Shown: positions 12,301-20,708, counted from the first letter of the stretch. The stretch: 64,000 bases of DNA from Echinometra lucunter (GCA_029962745.1 JAPZVO010000023.1:434001-498000); one strand, 5' to 3'. Translations and numbers: made by a program. The notes: generated by a model not told the origin, from the letters alone.

Positions 12301-15300
12301 TAAATGCAACACTTAATTATTTGCATAAGACATTCACCTGTTGTGTTTTTCTGAATTCCTCCAGCACATTGAGTGAGGTGTCATACTCTTTGAGGAGATG
12401 AAAGGCCATGGCATATCCAATCCAAGATGCTCTCTGTGCTGGCCGCAAATGAAGTAACTGGTATCTCGTATCCTGATGTGGAAGATCAGTAAGAGAATAA
12501 ATTACATCAATAATCAATAATCAATAGATTCCACCAACAATGCTTATCTCTTTTTTAACAGTGTTTTGCTCAATAAGACACTATGAACATGACGGACAAA
12601 GAAAGCGGACAAAATAAACAACCTCTCATTCTACCCATCACAATGGTTCTGGTAGTCAAAAGAATATCCCTTCACTGCTATTATCTGAAATATGTGGGAC
12701 AGGTGTCACATGCATATTCACCTGGAACTACTGATTAAACATAATAGCTGTGAAGGGATGTTCTTTTGACCACCAGAACCATTGTAAAGGGTAGAATGAG
12801 GGGTTGTTTATTTTGTCCGCTTTCTTTGTCCGTCATATTCATAGTGAGAATTTGCATCCTAAATTAGTTCTCTCACAATTGCACTGGTGACAATCAGATT
12901 TAGGGTCATGACTGATCTGAGAGATGAAGTTCTGGGCACTGTTTCATGAAAGTTGTCAGCACTGACAACTTGTCATTCTCTGACAGTTACCATAGTAACA
13001 GTCAGTGATCAGTGCTTCTCAGCCAATCAAAACAAAGGATTTTACTGAAATTGTCAGAGAATGACAACTTGTCAGTGCCGACAACTTTCATGAAAGGGGG
13101 CCCAGTTTAGGATCTCAAGTACACTAAAGAGCTGAGAAGATGTGTTGAGCTATATAGGACTAAAGAGGTTTGTTGATGAAGAATATGTCATCAAATCCAT
13201 TCACACTAAAATTTTTTTTTTTTTTCAAAGGGTCTACCCTAACTTGAAATTGGCCCAAGGGGGTATGAAGAAGCCCTTAAAGCTATAATATTCTTGCAGG
13301 TCCCTCTGGGAGAACAGTACATAGTACTGAAGAGGCTACCCTGGGTATACAAGACATATTAATATTATTATTATTATTATTATTTATTACTATAATTACA
13401 TTCCTGGCAAGTTTGCCCTCAGAACTATTTTATTTGGGTTCGATGTTTGAGGGTTTTCTCCTCACCCACAGGATGTCAGGAGAGGGAACCTTATCATCAT
13501 CATAGGGCAATATTTATAATTGACAAAGCTATGCCACCTTCAAAGGAGAACAGAGCTGACATCAAAGATGGAAGTTCCACTACCAAGGAGAAATCCTTTT
13601 TTAAAGTTATATTTGTATTTTTCTCTGAAGTTGTTACCTTGTATCCTTCCAGGTCTCTCATTTGAATCTGAAGCAAAGACAAGTCTCGTAAAATCTGAAG
13701 ATTCTCCTGGATAGGAAAAGGAAAGAAATGATGAGCAATTCTGAATCAGATTTAACAAACACAAACAAAAATTACTCTGTATGTTAAGGATTCATTGTTA
13801 CTATACTACATTCAAAATATGAGCTTTAAACATTACTTCTCTAAAGAGATATTGCGAGTTCAAATAACTCTCAATTTACATAAAAGGGATGATTAAGTAG
13901 ACTAGTTCAGGTACATGCTGGCATGAAAGAAACAGTGTTTACAAAATCAAACAGCCATTTGACTCCTTGAACTCACTAACTGCATGATCTTATGTTATCC
14001 TCTGTTTTCTTCAAACTCCTAAACCATTAATTTCTAGAATCCCCACTGAATGTTTGAAGGGTTATTTCATATACTAGCTTTACACAACTTATTTTTCAGG
14101 TGACTGGTACACTTTAATCAGTTAAGAATAGGAAAGAGGGTTTTGACCAGGAAACATGCACGGCATTACGGTACATGTACATGTTAAAGATCTTACCTTG
14201 TCCCACTTGAGAGCATTCCTGTAAGCTTTAATAGCTTCATCATATTTCCTCTCTGCTCTCTGTATCAAACCAAATACATGCCAACCTGACATAGCAAGAT
14301 GGTTAAGGAAAAAAGGTTTACACATTAATAAAAATACATACTCCATTTCATATGTAATCTGGATACAACCAGCTACATAACCCTTTCCTTGGTGATAATT
14401 TGCACTTTAGAACCTTCAAGATTTATCCAAACTTGTATGGATGATCTTGCCTAGGCAAAAAGCCTGCTTGAAAATGGTCATGTACAGTTTCATCAGACCC
14501 TCAAAAGCTAGTGGTCAGATTTCTTTGCTTTTAAGTTTTAGCTGGTCAGAGTAAGATACAAGCATAACTAAGATGCTTTTTTTTCCTCAAGTTGAATATC
14601 AAAAGAATGTGAAACACAGGCAAAAAACATGCTTTTTTTTAGGATGATTCTCGCGGATGTTGTCCACTCTTCAATGGAAGTGACCCCCCGGACTGGGAAC
14701 ACGAAATGTCCGATCCTGCCCTGATGTAACCATTGCAAAGAAACAAAGCGATCGAGATTAAGAATTATTCCTTCAACACTTCCAAAAATTCCGCACTTTA
14801 CGCAGAGGGGATTATTTTCTGGTGAGAACCCTGCTGGTCACGATACGTTAATACAGTGCCTGAACATATAAAGCCAATGAGAGTTCTGTGCTCGTATGGA
14901 ACTGGTTTAGTGTAAATATTTTTAGTGTTTGATTTCATAGAGCGTGTAGTTTGACAGATTGTATATTTTTTCTTTCTTTGTGACAACCTCTAAGACATCA
15001 ATCACAGGTGTTATCTCCTTAACCTATTACCATAGACTACTGAATTCTCTTTTTTTCCAGACTTCATACAGGGGCCATCCGTTTCCAGAAGCCAATGGGT
15101 TAAGAAAGTTTTATGACAACCTCCATCAATAAGATGGGTTAGTGTAGTAACCATTCACCTAGAACAAATATACTTCACACCCGAAAGCTCATTGAAGTTT
15201 ATTTACTACCCTTGCCTTACAGAAAAGTTGTCCTGTTTTTGACAATGCCACAAAATCCTACTTTACACTTATTCATTACTTTGTTTCAAAGGATACAGAC

Positions 15301-18300
15301 ATGACTCCTCAGATCATTTCGTAGTCCTCTCTTCACCAATTCTAGCGCTTCCTCTTTCTTGCCTAGGCAGTTCAGAATTAGGCCTTTCATGGACAGCGTT
15401 TCTGGAAAGAGCAAGCACAGTCACTCGTTACATAATAATGTAAGAAAATGTTTACCTATCCTGGCTATCCACTTCAATGACTAAGACAACTGCACTAGAG
15501 AATGTCTTGTAATTCTCATGTTGGTAATGCAATCTTCAATATACGGCAAAGTTACAATAAAACTTAGGAGTATACTTACTTTAGTCACAATGCAATATAT
15601 CATATTGAAGGCTACACAACACAGATATCTCTTTGGTTCCTCTTTACCTAACTTTGATGTAAACTATTAACCCATTCGTGACAGAGGGTCCACATAATGT
15701 GGTTTGGCCTAATATCATTTAATGCAAAGCCCTAAAAATCATACCAAATACATGAGCAGAAAGAGCAAAAAAATTCTACACAAACTGTGCTCATTTTGGT
15801 TGTATCAATATTTGTTGTTTGATGCTGAAATTTTCTAAAAGTAAAATAAGCATTAAAATCCTTAAATTGGCAATGCGATGAAAATGATAAAATTACCGTT
15901 TTCCCTGCAAATTGGCAACTTTATGACTTCTCATCATACATTCTGTCAATTTATATTTATTTCAGATACATGTTTTATAAGAAATATGTAGCAATAAAAG
16001 AAAAATGTTGGTGTTGCCAATTTGAAGAATAAAAGCTGATCAAATTAGATTTTAAATAATTCCTGTCACGAATGGTTTAAAAACCACTGATTATTAAAAA
16101 TCCTACGAAACTGATACTTGACTTACCTCCATGCTCTGCAAACTTTGCATTGGATAAGATCTGCTTGGAAAATTTCAGTCCATTCTTGTACTGCTTCTGT
16201 TCATAGCATTTCTATTAACATGCAAATAAAAAACAAACACACATTGGTCAAGGTAAAGCTTATATATGCCGAATGACTGGTATTATTAACCATTTACACA
16301 AAAATTACTATTCATCAAGAAGATTACATCAATCATTCTCATAGTACCAGAATAATTAAGAAATAATCAGCTGCTCCTCCATGATTCCCTTTTTTCATAG
16401 CTCTTTCCTGAAAGCAAAGAAATAAATAATAACAAAACTCAAAATAAAACTACTTGTAAGGCAGGTAGCATAGAGTATTTATCATGCTATGCCCAGAAAA
16501 CAGTTTTCGATCAATCATACCTCAGAAAGGAAAGTTCAGTATGAATTCTAAGGTACTCCGAAATTAATAAGAAACATTACAGACATGTTTGAAAGATTTT
16601 GTTGAGGAAGTCTCTATTCTCTTGTAATACTTTCTAACTTTATCCCCATAACTGAAAATATATTCACTCAATATTTGTTGTATACCTTAATAAAATTTCA
16701 ATCAATTCCAGGATCTATCATTAGATATTTTCCAAAAAGAGCGGGCAGTTTCAGTTTCAATTACAATTAGAAGTCAGTGGCAAAACCATGTTGCAGTACC
16801 CTAACGAGTTGACGGAAATGATAAGGGAATCTAGAGTATTAACAGTCTTTTGGAAATTGATGTATCAAGAACGATTCTTGCCATTGACTATTCGGGGTCT
16901 TTTGTTTGTTCTTTTTTTGTGAACAAAATCAATTCTTCGGTCAAATCTGCCGTTTAATGTAGAAATGTGTGAATAAAATAACACCACAGATTAATACTCG
17001 TTAAAAATATTGCACAGCAAATAACTCACAATACAGATAAGATGATGTAAAATAACACCACAGATTAATACTCGTTAAAAATATTGCACAGCAAATAACT
17101 CACAATACAGATAAGATGATGTTGCCGTACCCAAATGTAAAACAGAATTTTACAGGAAGTCATTTATTTATTCAGGCAGTGAAATTTGGAAGGAGCTTCT
17201 GCTTGAAATTAACGCAGAGCTTAGCAGAAATTAAGAGCTCCAAGATCATGCATTGTTGTGCTGTTGATAAACAAAAATATTGTAATAAATAATGCAAGAC
17301 CTTTTATCGTCTTCCAGCACCATTTAATACATTTTTTGTTCTTACAGATTTAATCCACAACTCCACAATCACAGTAGGGCCTAATCGCATGATCGAAATA
17401 TGATTAATTTTGATTCAGTTCTTACCATAATTTAATATAATTTGGATTTTTATATCTTAATAACATGTGATAATTATCATTATTTAAATGATTTGTGTAA
17501 TTCATTATGTACAAACAAACCAACTTGAATAAACATGTGAAATAACTAAATAAATAGATCTTTTTTTTTTTCACATGAAAGGGAAAATTTATTTGCATCT
17601 CATATTCATAACATATATGCTGAACTTTCAAATGAGATGATTTGGTTTGGTCTGGTTCACGGCAGACCCAGAGAATAGGGGACTGGAACGCGCGCGCTCT
17701 ATTCATTTGTGTGCAAGCAAATGCAGCCCAGTGGCAGCGGCGGCGGGGACGTACGATCTGCACAAGATTCAGGAGTGAAATGTTTGTGAGTTTGACAACA
17801 TATCTAGCCAAAATCAAACTGATTTTCATCAAATAACCAAAAGTCTGAAAGCCCAGAGGACAATGTAATATTAGAACATAATTACCTGATTGAAACATAT
17901 TTAAAAGTCATTTTGAACTCGATTATTGACTTGTCACGTACCTTGAGTTTCGGCCGTCTCTGCCGATCTCTGCGCTGTATGAATGGCACGCGCGCGCGTT
18001 CCGGTCCCCTATTCTCCGGGTTTGCCTTGTTCACTTTACATGTGTGATTGGTAAACTTCTGTTTAGTTCATTGGTTTGGCAACAGCACGGATTCAGATAC
18101 AAACAATGGATACGAATGGCACTTCATTCATCTTCTACCCCTTTTGAATTCGAGGAATGTTGTGCAGTCTTTTCAACCTCTTCAACATTCCATAATTCAT
18201 GTAATTCACCTTGTCTTGTCCTTACACATGTCAGTGCATGTACTAGAATGTGGTCCAAATCAGTTGCAGTCATGTTACTAGCATGTTAAATACTACCAGA

Positions 18301-19580
18301 AGTTTTCAATGAGTGCGAACAAAATATGTCTTTGAGCACCTAGGCTAACTTCAGCTTTACAAATCAAGGACCACACAGTTTTATATTATAAGATGGCTAA
18401 ATAATTTGCAGCTTGCTGATTGGTCAAAGCGTACCACGTGATCATTCGCGAAAAGTGTCTATCCCTGCACGCCCGTGGGAATTTCGCGCACCCAAATTGT
18501 CTAACCCACGGTTTTGACGCATGCGCAGCGTCTAAAAAAATCGAGATTTCGATTACGTACCAGCTTTATGCTCAATGAGCCTGAGGTCACGTACCGTATG
18601 AATGAAAAATGAGCTTTTTATAAACTAATTAGCCGGGATCCACAATCATATGTTGAAAAAGAAAATAAATTTCATAGGATTTAAAACTTGTGCCATCAAA
18701 AGTCGAGATCCTCGATCATGGTCAGGAGGGACACCAGTCACGGTCGTTCGGGGAGTGGAAACGTTTTCCACTTCCACGGATGTAATGTGACTATCAACAA
18801 CTAGATCTAGGCAGTATAGCTGTCAAATCTGCTGTAAATAGTTGTAAATGTGTTGAATTCTTGAGAGTTTAAACACTTTCGAGTTCATGTGTTGGATTTG
18901 AAACTTTGTAAACTGAACTCTGAACTTTTTGTGGTGATCACAAAACATCATTTAAATTAACTCCCGAAACTCGAAGTCGACAGAAATTTGGAATATAACA
19001 TTCAGCACAAATTGGAATAATCTCGGAGAAATCCTACTCTGGACCATTTTCAAACGGTAAGTGCAATTTCAAAATTTTTGATATTTGATTTAGATTCCTA
19101 GATCTATTTTATTATTTCTTTGTCATATAAGGTGCTTAATTGCGTTCGAAATTACTTAGCCATCTTATAAAAGGAATAACGCATTTTCCCGTCGTTGTTC
19201 AGCGATATGCAGTGCACTCGAGGTTTCTTCTTCGCATGCACACTCCACACTCGCCTTCCGGCTCGTGTGGAGTGCGCATGCTCAGAAGAAACCTCTCGTG
19301 CACTGCATACTCGCTAAACAACTCCGCGGAATGCGTTATTCCTATAATTATACACGCACCATGTCCAAGCGCACTGCATGCATTCATCATTGCATGCACT
19401 GAAATTCTTTTTCTTTGCTCAACACGTACATGCCCATTCATTTCCACACAATTTAGCACATAGCTATGCGCACTACCATTTTTAAGTTGGACTAAATCGA
19501 CAATCAAATTTAATTGGTCTTACCAATATCCTCTTAAACAGAGCATTTTCTTTGGGAGGAAGAGGGTTTGAAGAAGGCAT
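250..19580 (-). CDS. NAA15: NAA15, NatA auxiliary subunit (3'-truncated by the window edge)
   Basis: N-alpha-acetyltransferase 15 is the TPR scaffold that holds the catalytic NAA10 subunit and docks NatA at the ribosome exit tunnel, where it acetylates nascent N termini after Met removal. Eighteen minus-strand exons splice in frame to 2394 bp (798 codons). The translation follows human NAA15 from N terminus to near the C terminus, for example '[12 protein letters not shown]', '[16 protein letters not shown]', '[19 protein letters not shown]', '[10 protein letters not shown]', '[19 protein letters not shown]'. TPR-type helical repeats fill most of it. A Lys/Arg-rich coiled segment in exon 14 corresponds to the basic region carrying the nuclear localisation signal in the human protein. 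An in-frame TGA at 19584-19586 supports the start. Human NAA15 is 866 aa, so about 65 C-terminal residues lie beyond base 1. It could equally be named NAA15/16, since the two vertebrate paralogues are not resolved here. Confidence 0.97.
348..920. other. NAA15 intron 17, AT-rich
   Basis: I see no gene and no clear repeat boundary here. A short stretch near 560-600 resembles an internal part of the piggyBac-like MITE family, too degraded to bound. Confidence 0.5.
921..1067 (-). CDS. NAA15: NAA15 exon 17
   Basis: 147 bp: [40 protein letters not shown] and onward to HRIS. Aligns with human SDTVRTVLKQEMNRLFG. Less conserved than the core, as in other NAA15 C-terminal regions. Confidence 0.92.
1130..1235. 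mobile_element. Fragment of piggyBac-like MITE
   Basis: Inverted partial copy of the element complete at 15667-16080. It starts TTAACACATTCATGAC and continues through TTCTTCTTCAAATTGGCAAC, matching the reverse complement of the family's 3' end. Confidence 0.5.
1763..1924. repeat. Partial tandem copy of NAA15 exon 16 and flanking intron
   Basis: 161-bp tandem duplication: 1763-1924 repeats 1924-2085 with a few mismatches in the intronic part. The copy keeps the 3' portion of exon 16 ([19 protein letters not shown]) and the GTGAGT donor but lacks the exon's 5' part and acceptor. It therefore sits as a decapitated pseudo-exon in the downstream intron. Confidence 0.9.
2020..2118 (-). CDS. NAA15: NAA15 exon 16
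   Basis: 99 bp: [20 protein letters not shown] then [14 protein letters not shown]. Its 3' two-thirds plus donor is tandemly copied downstream at 1763-1924; only this copy has the acceptor, so it is taken as the functional exon. Confidence 0.92.
2131..2598. repeat. Tandem duplication, 241-bp unit, in NAA15 intron 15
   Basis: Two copies beginning AGAATGAACATTACAATAAG at 2131 and 2372, both running through TATATCTTTCTAGCCAA. Small differences only. Confidence 0.9.
2605..2765. repeat. Tandem duplication, about 81-bp unit
   Basis: 'ACTCATGTACCTTCC' and 'CACATTGGCAATTTGAAATC' recur about 81 bp apart, directly after the 241-bp duplication. Confidence 0.85.
3078..3458. mobile_element. Long fold-back element (hairpin MITE)
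   Basis: About 380 bp with two long inverted arms around a short loop near 3268-3290. Left arm landmarks GCCTGCTAGCTTTTTC, ACAGAGTACGTCTGTGATTG, GAGACTAGTC recur inverted on the right as GACTAGTCTCACAATCACAG and GAAAAAGCTAGCAGG. No transposase ORF. Confidence 0.75.
3975..4083 (-). CDS. NAA15: NAA15 exon 15
   Basis: 109 bp: [20 protein letters not shown] then [16 protein letters not shown]. Matches human [20 protein letters not shown]. Phase 1 donor GTAAGT. Confidence 0.95.
4357..4895. mobile_element. hAT-like non-autonomous element with TSD CACTAAAT
   Basis: Flanked by a perfect 8-bp direct repeat CACTAAAT (4349-4356 and 4896-4903). Ends are CAAGGAAAAAA and TTTTTTCCCTG, a short inverted pair. 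The interior carries at least six copies of a (A)GCCCCCGAAA motif near both ends. 539 bp, no transposase. Confidence 0.8.
5281..5529 (-). CDS. NAA15: NAA15 exon 14 (basic/coiled-coil segment)
   Basis: 249 bp, 83 codons. Starts [10 protein letters not shown]; carries '[20 protein letters not shown]' and then a Glu/Lys-rich run ending '[14 protein letters not shown]'. In human this region is the charged helix with the nuclear localisation signal. GTAAGT donor. Confidence 0.96.
5530..5968. other. NAA15 intron 13
   Basis: AT-rich intron; I see no gene or recognisable repeat. Confidence 0.6.
5969..6118 (-). CDS. NAA15: NAA15 exon 13
   Basis: 150 bp, 50 codons: [20 protein letters not shown] then [20 protein letters not shown]. 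Strong match to human NAA15. Confidence 0.96.
6400..6497. mobile_element. Short MITE, TTGCCCT family, copy 1
   Basis: 98 bp bounded by TTGCCCT and AGGGCAA. The interior includes GGGTTCGATGTTCGAGGG and a (ATC)n stretch. The same unit occurs at 9936-10030 and 13413-13510, all in the same orientation. Confidence 0.75.
6498..6914. other. NAA15 intron 12, remainder
   Basis: Near 6790-6840 there is a stretch (GCGATATACAAGAACGGAAT followed by ATT-rich sequence) that recurs at about 36660. It resembles the 3' tail of an L2/CR1-type LINE or SINE. Otherwise nothing recognisable. Confidence 0.5.
6915..7043 (-). CDS. NAA15: NAA15 exon 12
   Basis: 129 bp, 43 codons: [43 protein letters not shown]. '[15 protein letters not shown]' is identical to human. 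Confidence 0.96.
7113..8205. mobile_element. 1.1-kb TIR element in NAA15 intron 11
   Basis: Imperfect terminal inverted repeats of about 42 bp: AGGCCCACCCCACACTACAC at the left, reverse complement AAGCCCACCGCACACTATAC at the right, then ATCCG-rich matches on both sides. A TA dinucleotide flanks each end, compatible with a TA target duplication. The interior holds a poly-G tract (7510), a (TA)n run and a CCCTGAGGAAGACCTGTCAC segment; no transposase ORF. Confidence 0.75.
8797..8949 (-). CDS. NAA15: NAA15 exon 11
   Basis: 153 bp, 51 codons, with '[20 protein letters not shown]' and 'EEMCSKFTR' conserved. GTGAGT donor. Confidence 0.95.
8950..9553. other. NAA15 intron 10
   Basis: AT-rich intron sequence without recognisable gene or repeat. 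Confidence 0.6.
9554..9729 (-). CDS. NAA15: NAA15 exon 10
   Basis: 176 bp. '[18 protein letters not shown]' and '[20 protein letters not shown]' match human closely. Ends in phase 0. Confidence 0.96.
9936..10030. mobile_element. Short MITE, TTGCCCT family, copy 2
   Basis: Nearly identical to 6400-6497 internally; the left terminal base pair is altered (AAGCCCT). Confidence 0.75.
10411..10590 (-). CDS. NAA15: NAA15 exon 9
   Basis: 180 bp encoding [40 protein letters not shown] and onward. Acceptor GCCTGTAG, donor GTTAGT. Aligns to human [20 protein letters not shown]. Confidence 0.94.
10748..10925. mobile_element. Degenerate pogo/Tigger-like MITE
   Basis: Diverged copy of the element at 29277-29448: shared GGTCCTTGGGA, CTTGTTATAGCAGGAA, AAAGAGCTGGAACC and TTATATCAGATCTCTTT. 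Ends eroded. Confidence 0.65.
11146..11361 (-). CDS. NAA15: NAA15 exon 8
   Basis: 216 bp. It contains '[16 protein letters not shown]' and '[17 protein letters not shown]', matching human '[15 protein letters not shown]' and 'YPRGLVPRRLPLNFLSG'. Phase 1 on both sides. Confidence 0.95.
11362..11740. other. NAA15 intron 7
   Basis: No gene or repeat recognised. Confidence 0.6.
11741..11888 (-). CDS. NAA15: NAA15 exon 7
   Basis: 148 bp encoding [32 protein letters not shown] and on to QETK. Phase 1 donor GTAAAA. Aligns to human [22 protein letters not shown]. Confidence 0.93.
11889..12337. other. NAA15 intron 6
   Basis: No gene or repeat recognised. Confidence 0.6.
12338..12472 (-). CDS. NAA15: NAA15 exon 6
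   Basis: 135 bp, 45 codons. '[20 protein letters not shown]' is one of the best-conserved NAA15 stretches; the exon ends LEEFRKTQQ before a GTGAAT donor. Confidence 0.95.
12579..12846. mobile_element. CACTA-like fold-back MITE, copy 1
   Basis: 268 bp with long inverted arms. Begins CACTATGAACATGACGGACA, ends with its inverse (...CATAGTG). Flanking 3-bp direct repeat AGA. CACTA ends plus a 3-bp duplication are the hallmarks of the EnSpm/CACTA superfamily; superfamily assignment is inferred from the ends only. Second copy at 29528-29797. Confidence 0.8.
12934..13103. mobile_element. Palindromic MITE (GTTTCATGAAAG type)
   Basis: 170 bp. Left arm GTTTCATGAAAGTTGTCAGC and GACAACTTGTCATTCTCTGA recur inverted at the right arm, ending CATGAAAGGGGGCCC. 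The central part contains AGCCAATCA. Confidence 0.8.
13413..13510. mobile_element. Short MITE, TTGCCCT family, copy 3
   Basis: 98 bp, ends TTGCCCT and AGGGCAA, same interior and orientation as 6400-6497. Confidence 0.75.
13638..13706 (-). CDS. NAA15: NAA15 exon 5
   Basis: 69 bp, exactly 23 codons: [20 protein letters not shown] then GYK. Nearly identical to human NAA15; phase 0 on both sides. Confidence 0.95.
13707..14196. other. NAA15 intron 4
   Basis: No gene or repeat recognised. Confidence 0.6.
14197..14285 (-). CDS. NAA15: NAA15 exon 4
   Basis: 89 bp completing the Cys codon, then [20 protein letters not shown] and YRNALKWDK. Donor GTAAGA in phase 0 after codon 112. Confidence 0.95.
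14286..15296. other. NAA15 intron 3 with a dispersed segment
   Basis: About 60 bp at 14694-14755 (GGGAACACGAAATGTCCGAT, then CCATTGCAAAGAAACAAAGC) recurs inverted at about 20253-20316. It is a dispersed repeat of unknown class. The rest of the intron shows nothing recognisable. Confidence 0.55.
15297..15401 (-). CDS. NAA15: NAA15 exon 3
   Basis: 105 bp encoding [20 protein letters not shown] and then [15 protein letters not shown]. The donor splits a Cys codon (T|GT). TPR motif residues are conserved with human. Confidence 0.95.
15667..16080. mobile_element. piggyBac-like MITE, copy 1
   Basis: 414 bp between TTAA tetranucleotides. Left end TTAACCCATTCGTGACAG, right end CTGTCACGAATGGTTTAA. 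TTAA duplications with CCC-starting ends are typical of piggyBac. The interior is shared with 31918-32333, 44014-44433 and, more diverged, 24583-24939. Confidence 0.8.
16127..16211 (-). CDS. NAA15: NAA15 exon 2
   Basis: 85 bp, acceptor TTAATAG and donor GTAAGT. It encodes [19 protein letters not shown] followed by SNAKFAEHG, the first TPR helices, and ends in phase 1. Confidence 0.95.
16212..17660. other. NAA15 intron 1, proximal part
   Basis: Contains an exact 74-bp tandem duplication (see 16974-17121). Otherwise AT-rich with no recognisable gene. Confidence 0.6.
16974..17121. repeat. Exact 74-bp tandem duplication
   Basis: Two adjacent copies beginning TAAAATAACACCACAGATTA at 16974 and 17048, identical through CAGATAAGATGATG. 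Confidence 0.93.
17661..18026. mobile_element. GGCAAACCCGG MITE, copy 1
   Basis: 366 bp. Ends GGCAGACCCAGAGAATAGGG and inverse CCCTATTCTCCGGGTTTGCC. Flanked by near-identical 8-mers TGGTTCAC and TTGTTCAC. Interior about 85% similar by eye to the copy at 22680-23053; GC-rich subterminal ACGCGCGC. Confidence 0.85.
18415..18532 (+). promoter_or_regulatory. Candidate promoter module: inverted CCAAT, E-box, NRF-1-like palindrome
   Basis: GATTGGTC (inverted CCAAT) at about 18417-18424, a CACGTG E-box at 18435-18440, and GACGCATGCGCAGCGTC, palindromic at its ends and containing an NRF-1-type GCATGCGC core, at 18516-18532. About 540 bp downstream a strong GTAAGT donor (after 19056) could end a non-coding first exon of LAMTOR1. 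Motif matches only; no transcript evidence. Confidence 0.35.
18700..19056 (+). other. LAMTOR1: Possible LAMTOR1 5' non-coding exon (boundaries uncertain)
   Basis: A consensus donor ACG|GTAAGT follows 19056 on the plus strand. A matching acceptor (TCAATTTTTAG) ends at 22171, 40 bp before the LAMTOR1 ATG. The 5' limit is a guess. If correct, LAMTOR1 and NAA15 transcripts would overlap antisense. Confidence 0.3.
19172..19343. mobile_element. Hairpin element near the NAA15 start
   Basis: 172-bp near-perfect fold-back: AGGAATAACGC...GCGTTATTCCT at the tips, ATGCAGTGCACTCGAGGTTT and inverse farther in, loop CCTTCCGG near 19255. Lies inside NAA15 intron 1. Confidence 0.8.
19524..19580 (-). CDS. NAA15: NAA15 exon 1 (start codon)
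   Basis: 57 bp encoding [19 protein letters not shown], ending at a GTAAGA donor in phase 0. '[12 protein letters not shown]' matches the N terminus of animal NAA15. An in-frame TGA lies two codons upstream of the ATG. Confidence 0.95.
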
Positions 19581-19691
19581 GGTTCAGACAGAATCAACCA
19601 AATCGGTTTCTAACTCGAATTTAACGAGATTTTGTGAAGTTCTACGAGGTTGCCATCTACACCTCGTGGTGGATATTATAGAAAATGGCTG

Positions 19692-19721
19692 CAGTGTATT
19701 CGCGCATGCGCAATACACTGT
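19692..19721. promoter_or_regulatory. NRF-1 site within a 30-bp palindrome (NAA15 promoter candidate)
   Basis: CGCGCATGCGCA at 19701-19712 fits the NRF-1 consensus YGCGCAYGCGCR. It is flanked by CAGTGTATT and AATACACTG, making a near-perfect palindrome about 120 bp upstream of the NAA15 ATG. A YY1-like AAAATGGCTGC is adjacent (19682-19692). NRF-1 sites are common at housekeeping promoters. Confidence 0.5.
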
Positions 19722-19930
19722 GAATCCCATATCCAAAAAGAAAAAGATACCGAAACTGATCTGACAATGCAAGCAAATGGCCCCAAATGGCCCTTGCCCT
19801 AAACCCCTTCGTCGTCACAGGACAGTAGGGAAAGGGTCACATTTACAAAAATGTGGCTGCCCATATCTGATTTTAAAATCCATTTCCCCTTCTGATTAAT
19901 GTATTTCCAACATTTTGTTGGGCAACACTG

Positions 19931-20106
19931 ATCAGTTCACACCCCCTCATTTTCATCAAATTTAATGTTAGAGTTAGAATTGGGATTAGGATTAGGATTA
20001 GGGTTAAGATTAGGATTAGGGTTAGGGTTAGGGTTAGGGTTAGGGTTAGGGTTAGGATTAGGATTAAGATTAGGGCCCGGATTAGGGTTCGAGGAGGTAC
20101 GAACTT
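19931..20106. repeat. Interstitial telomere-like TTAGGG tract inside a dispersed element
   Basis: Several consecutive perfect TTAGGG units near 20012-20058, flanked by degenerate GGATTA/TTAGGATTA units. Outer context GTTCACACCCCC at the left and GAACTTC at the right matches the short inverted-repeat element at 49138-49252, which carries CCCTAA-like units. Confidence 0.8.
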
Positions 20107-20449
20107 CTTCTTGTGAAATTATATGACCCGGCGCCCCCGAGTGTGAGATATGAGTTGATATATTTATACCGGTACATGCCTTCCAGTCTTGAGAGACATG
20201 TATGCAAGAAAATTGTTTTTATAGGACTATTGTGTGATTTTTTTTCTTAATCACGATCGCTTTGTTTCTTTGCAATGGTTATATCAGGGCAGGATCGGAC
20301 ATTTCGTGTTCCCAGTAAGACTTTCAAGTTCTTTCATTCTTCTTCTCAGCATACAAGATAAACATGACAATTATATTTACAACGTAAGGTATGAACATGT
20401 TCAAAGGATTGAAGAAAAAAGTAAACTACATGAAAAATTGTAAGATGTA

Positions 20450-20705
20450 GCTCCAGGGGGAGGCCCTACAGGGGGCAGGGGGCGACCGGTCGGCCCCGAT
20501 TTTTCAAGTGACCACCAAAAAAAAAAACCCAAAGGGGGGGGGGGGGAGAAAAAGAAGGAAAAAGAGGAGAAAGAAGAAAGAACAGTATAGGAAAAGAGAT
20601 GATTAGGTCATGTAACTATGTCATACCCTTTTTTTTTCGTTTAAAATATCACCTATAGGTCAAGTTTTGCCCCTCCTATCAAAATACCCTGGCGCCGCCT
20701 CCGTC
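20450..20705. other. GC-rich and poly-G block, unclassified
   Basis: CAGGGGGAGGCCC-type sequence, a poly-A/poly-G stretch and a terminal CCTGGCGCCGCCTCCG. Looks like an eroded hAT-type end, but I cannot pair the termini. Confidence 0.35.
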
Positions 20706-20708
20706 CCA

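Noticed and set aside
17422..17898. 158-codon minus-strand frame in NAA15 intron 1
   Set aside because: Covers part of the GGCAAACCCGG MITE; the related frame in the second copy is not conserved as protein.
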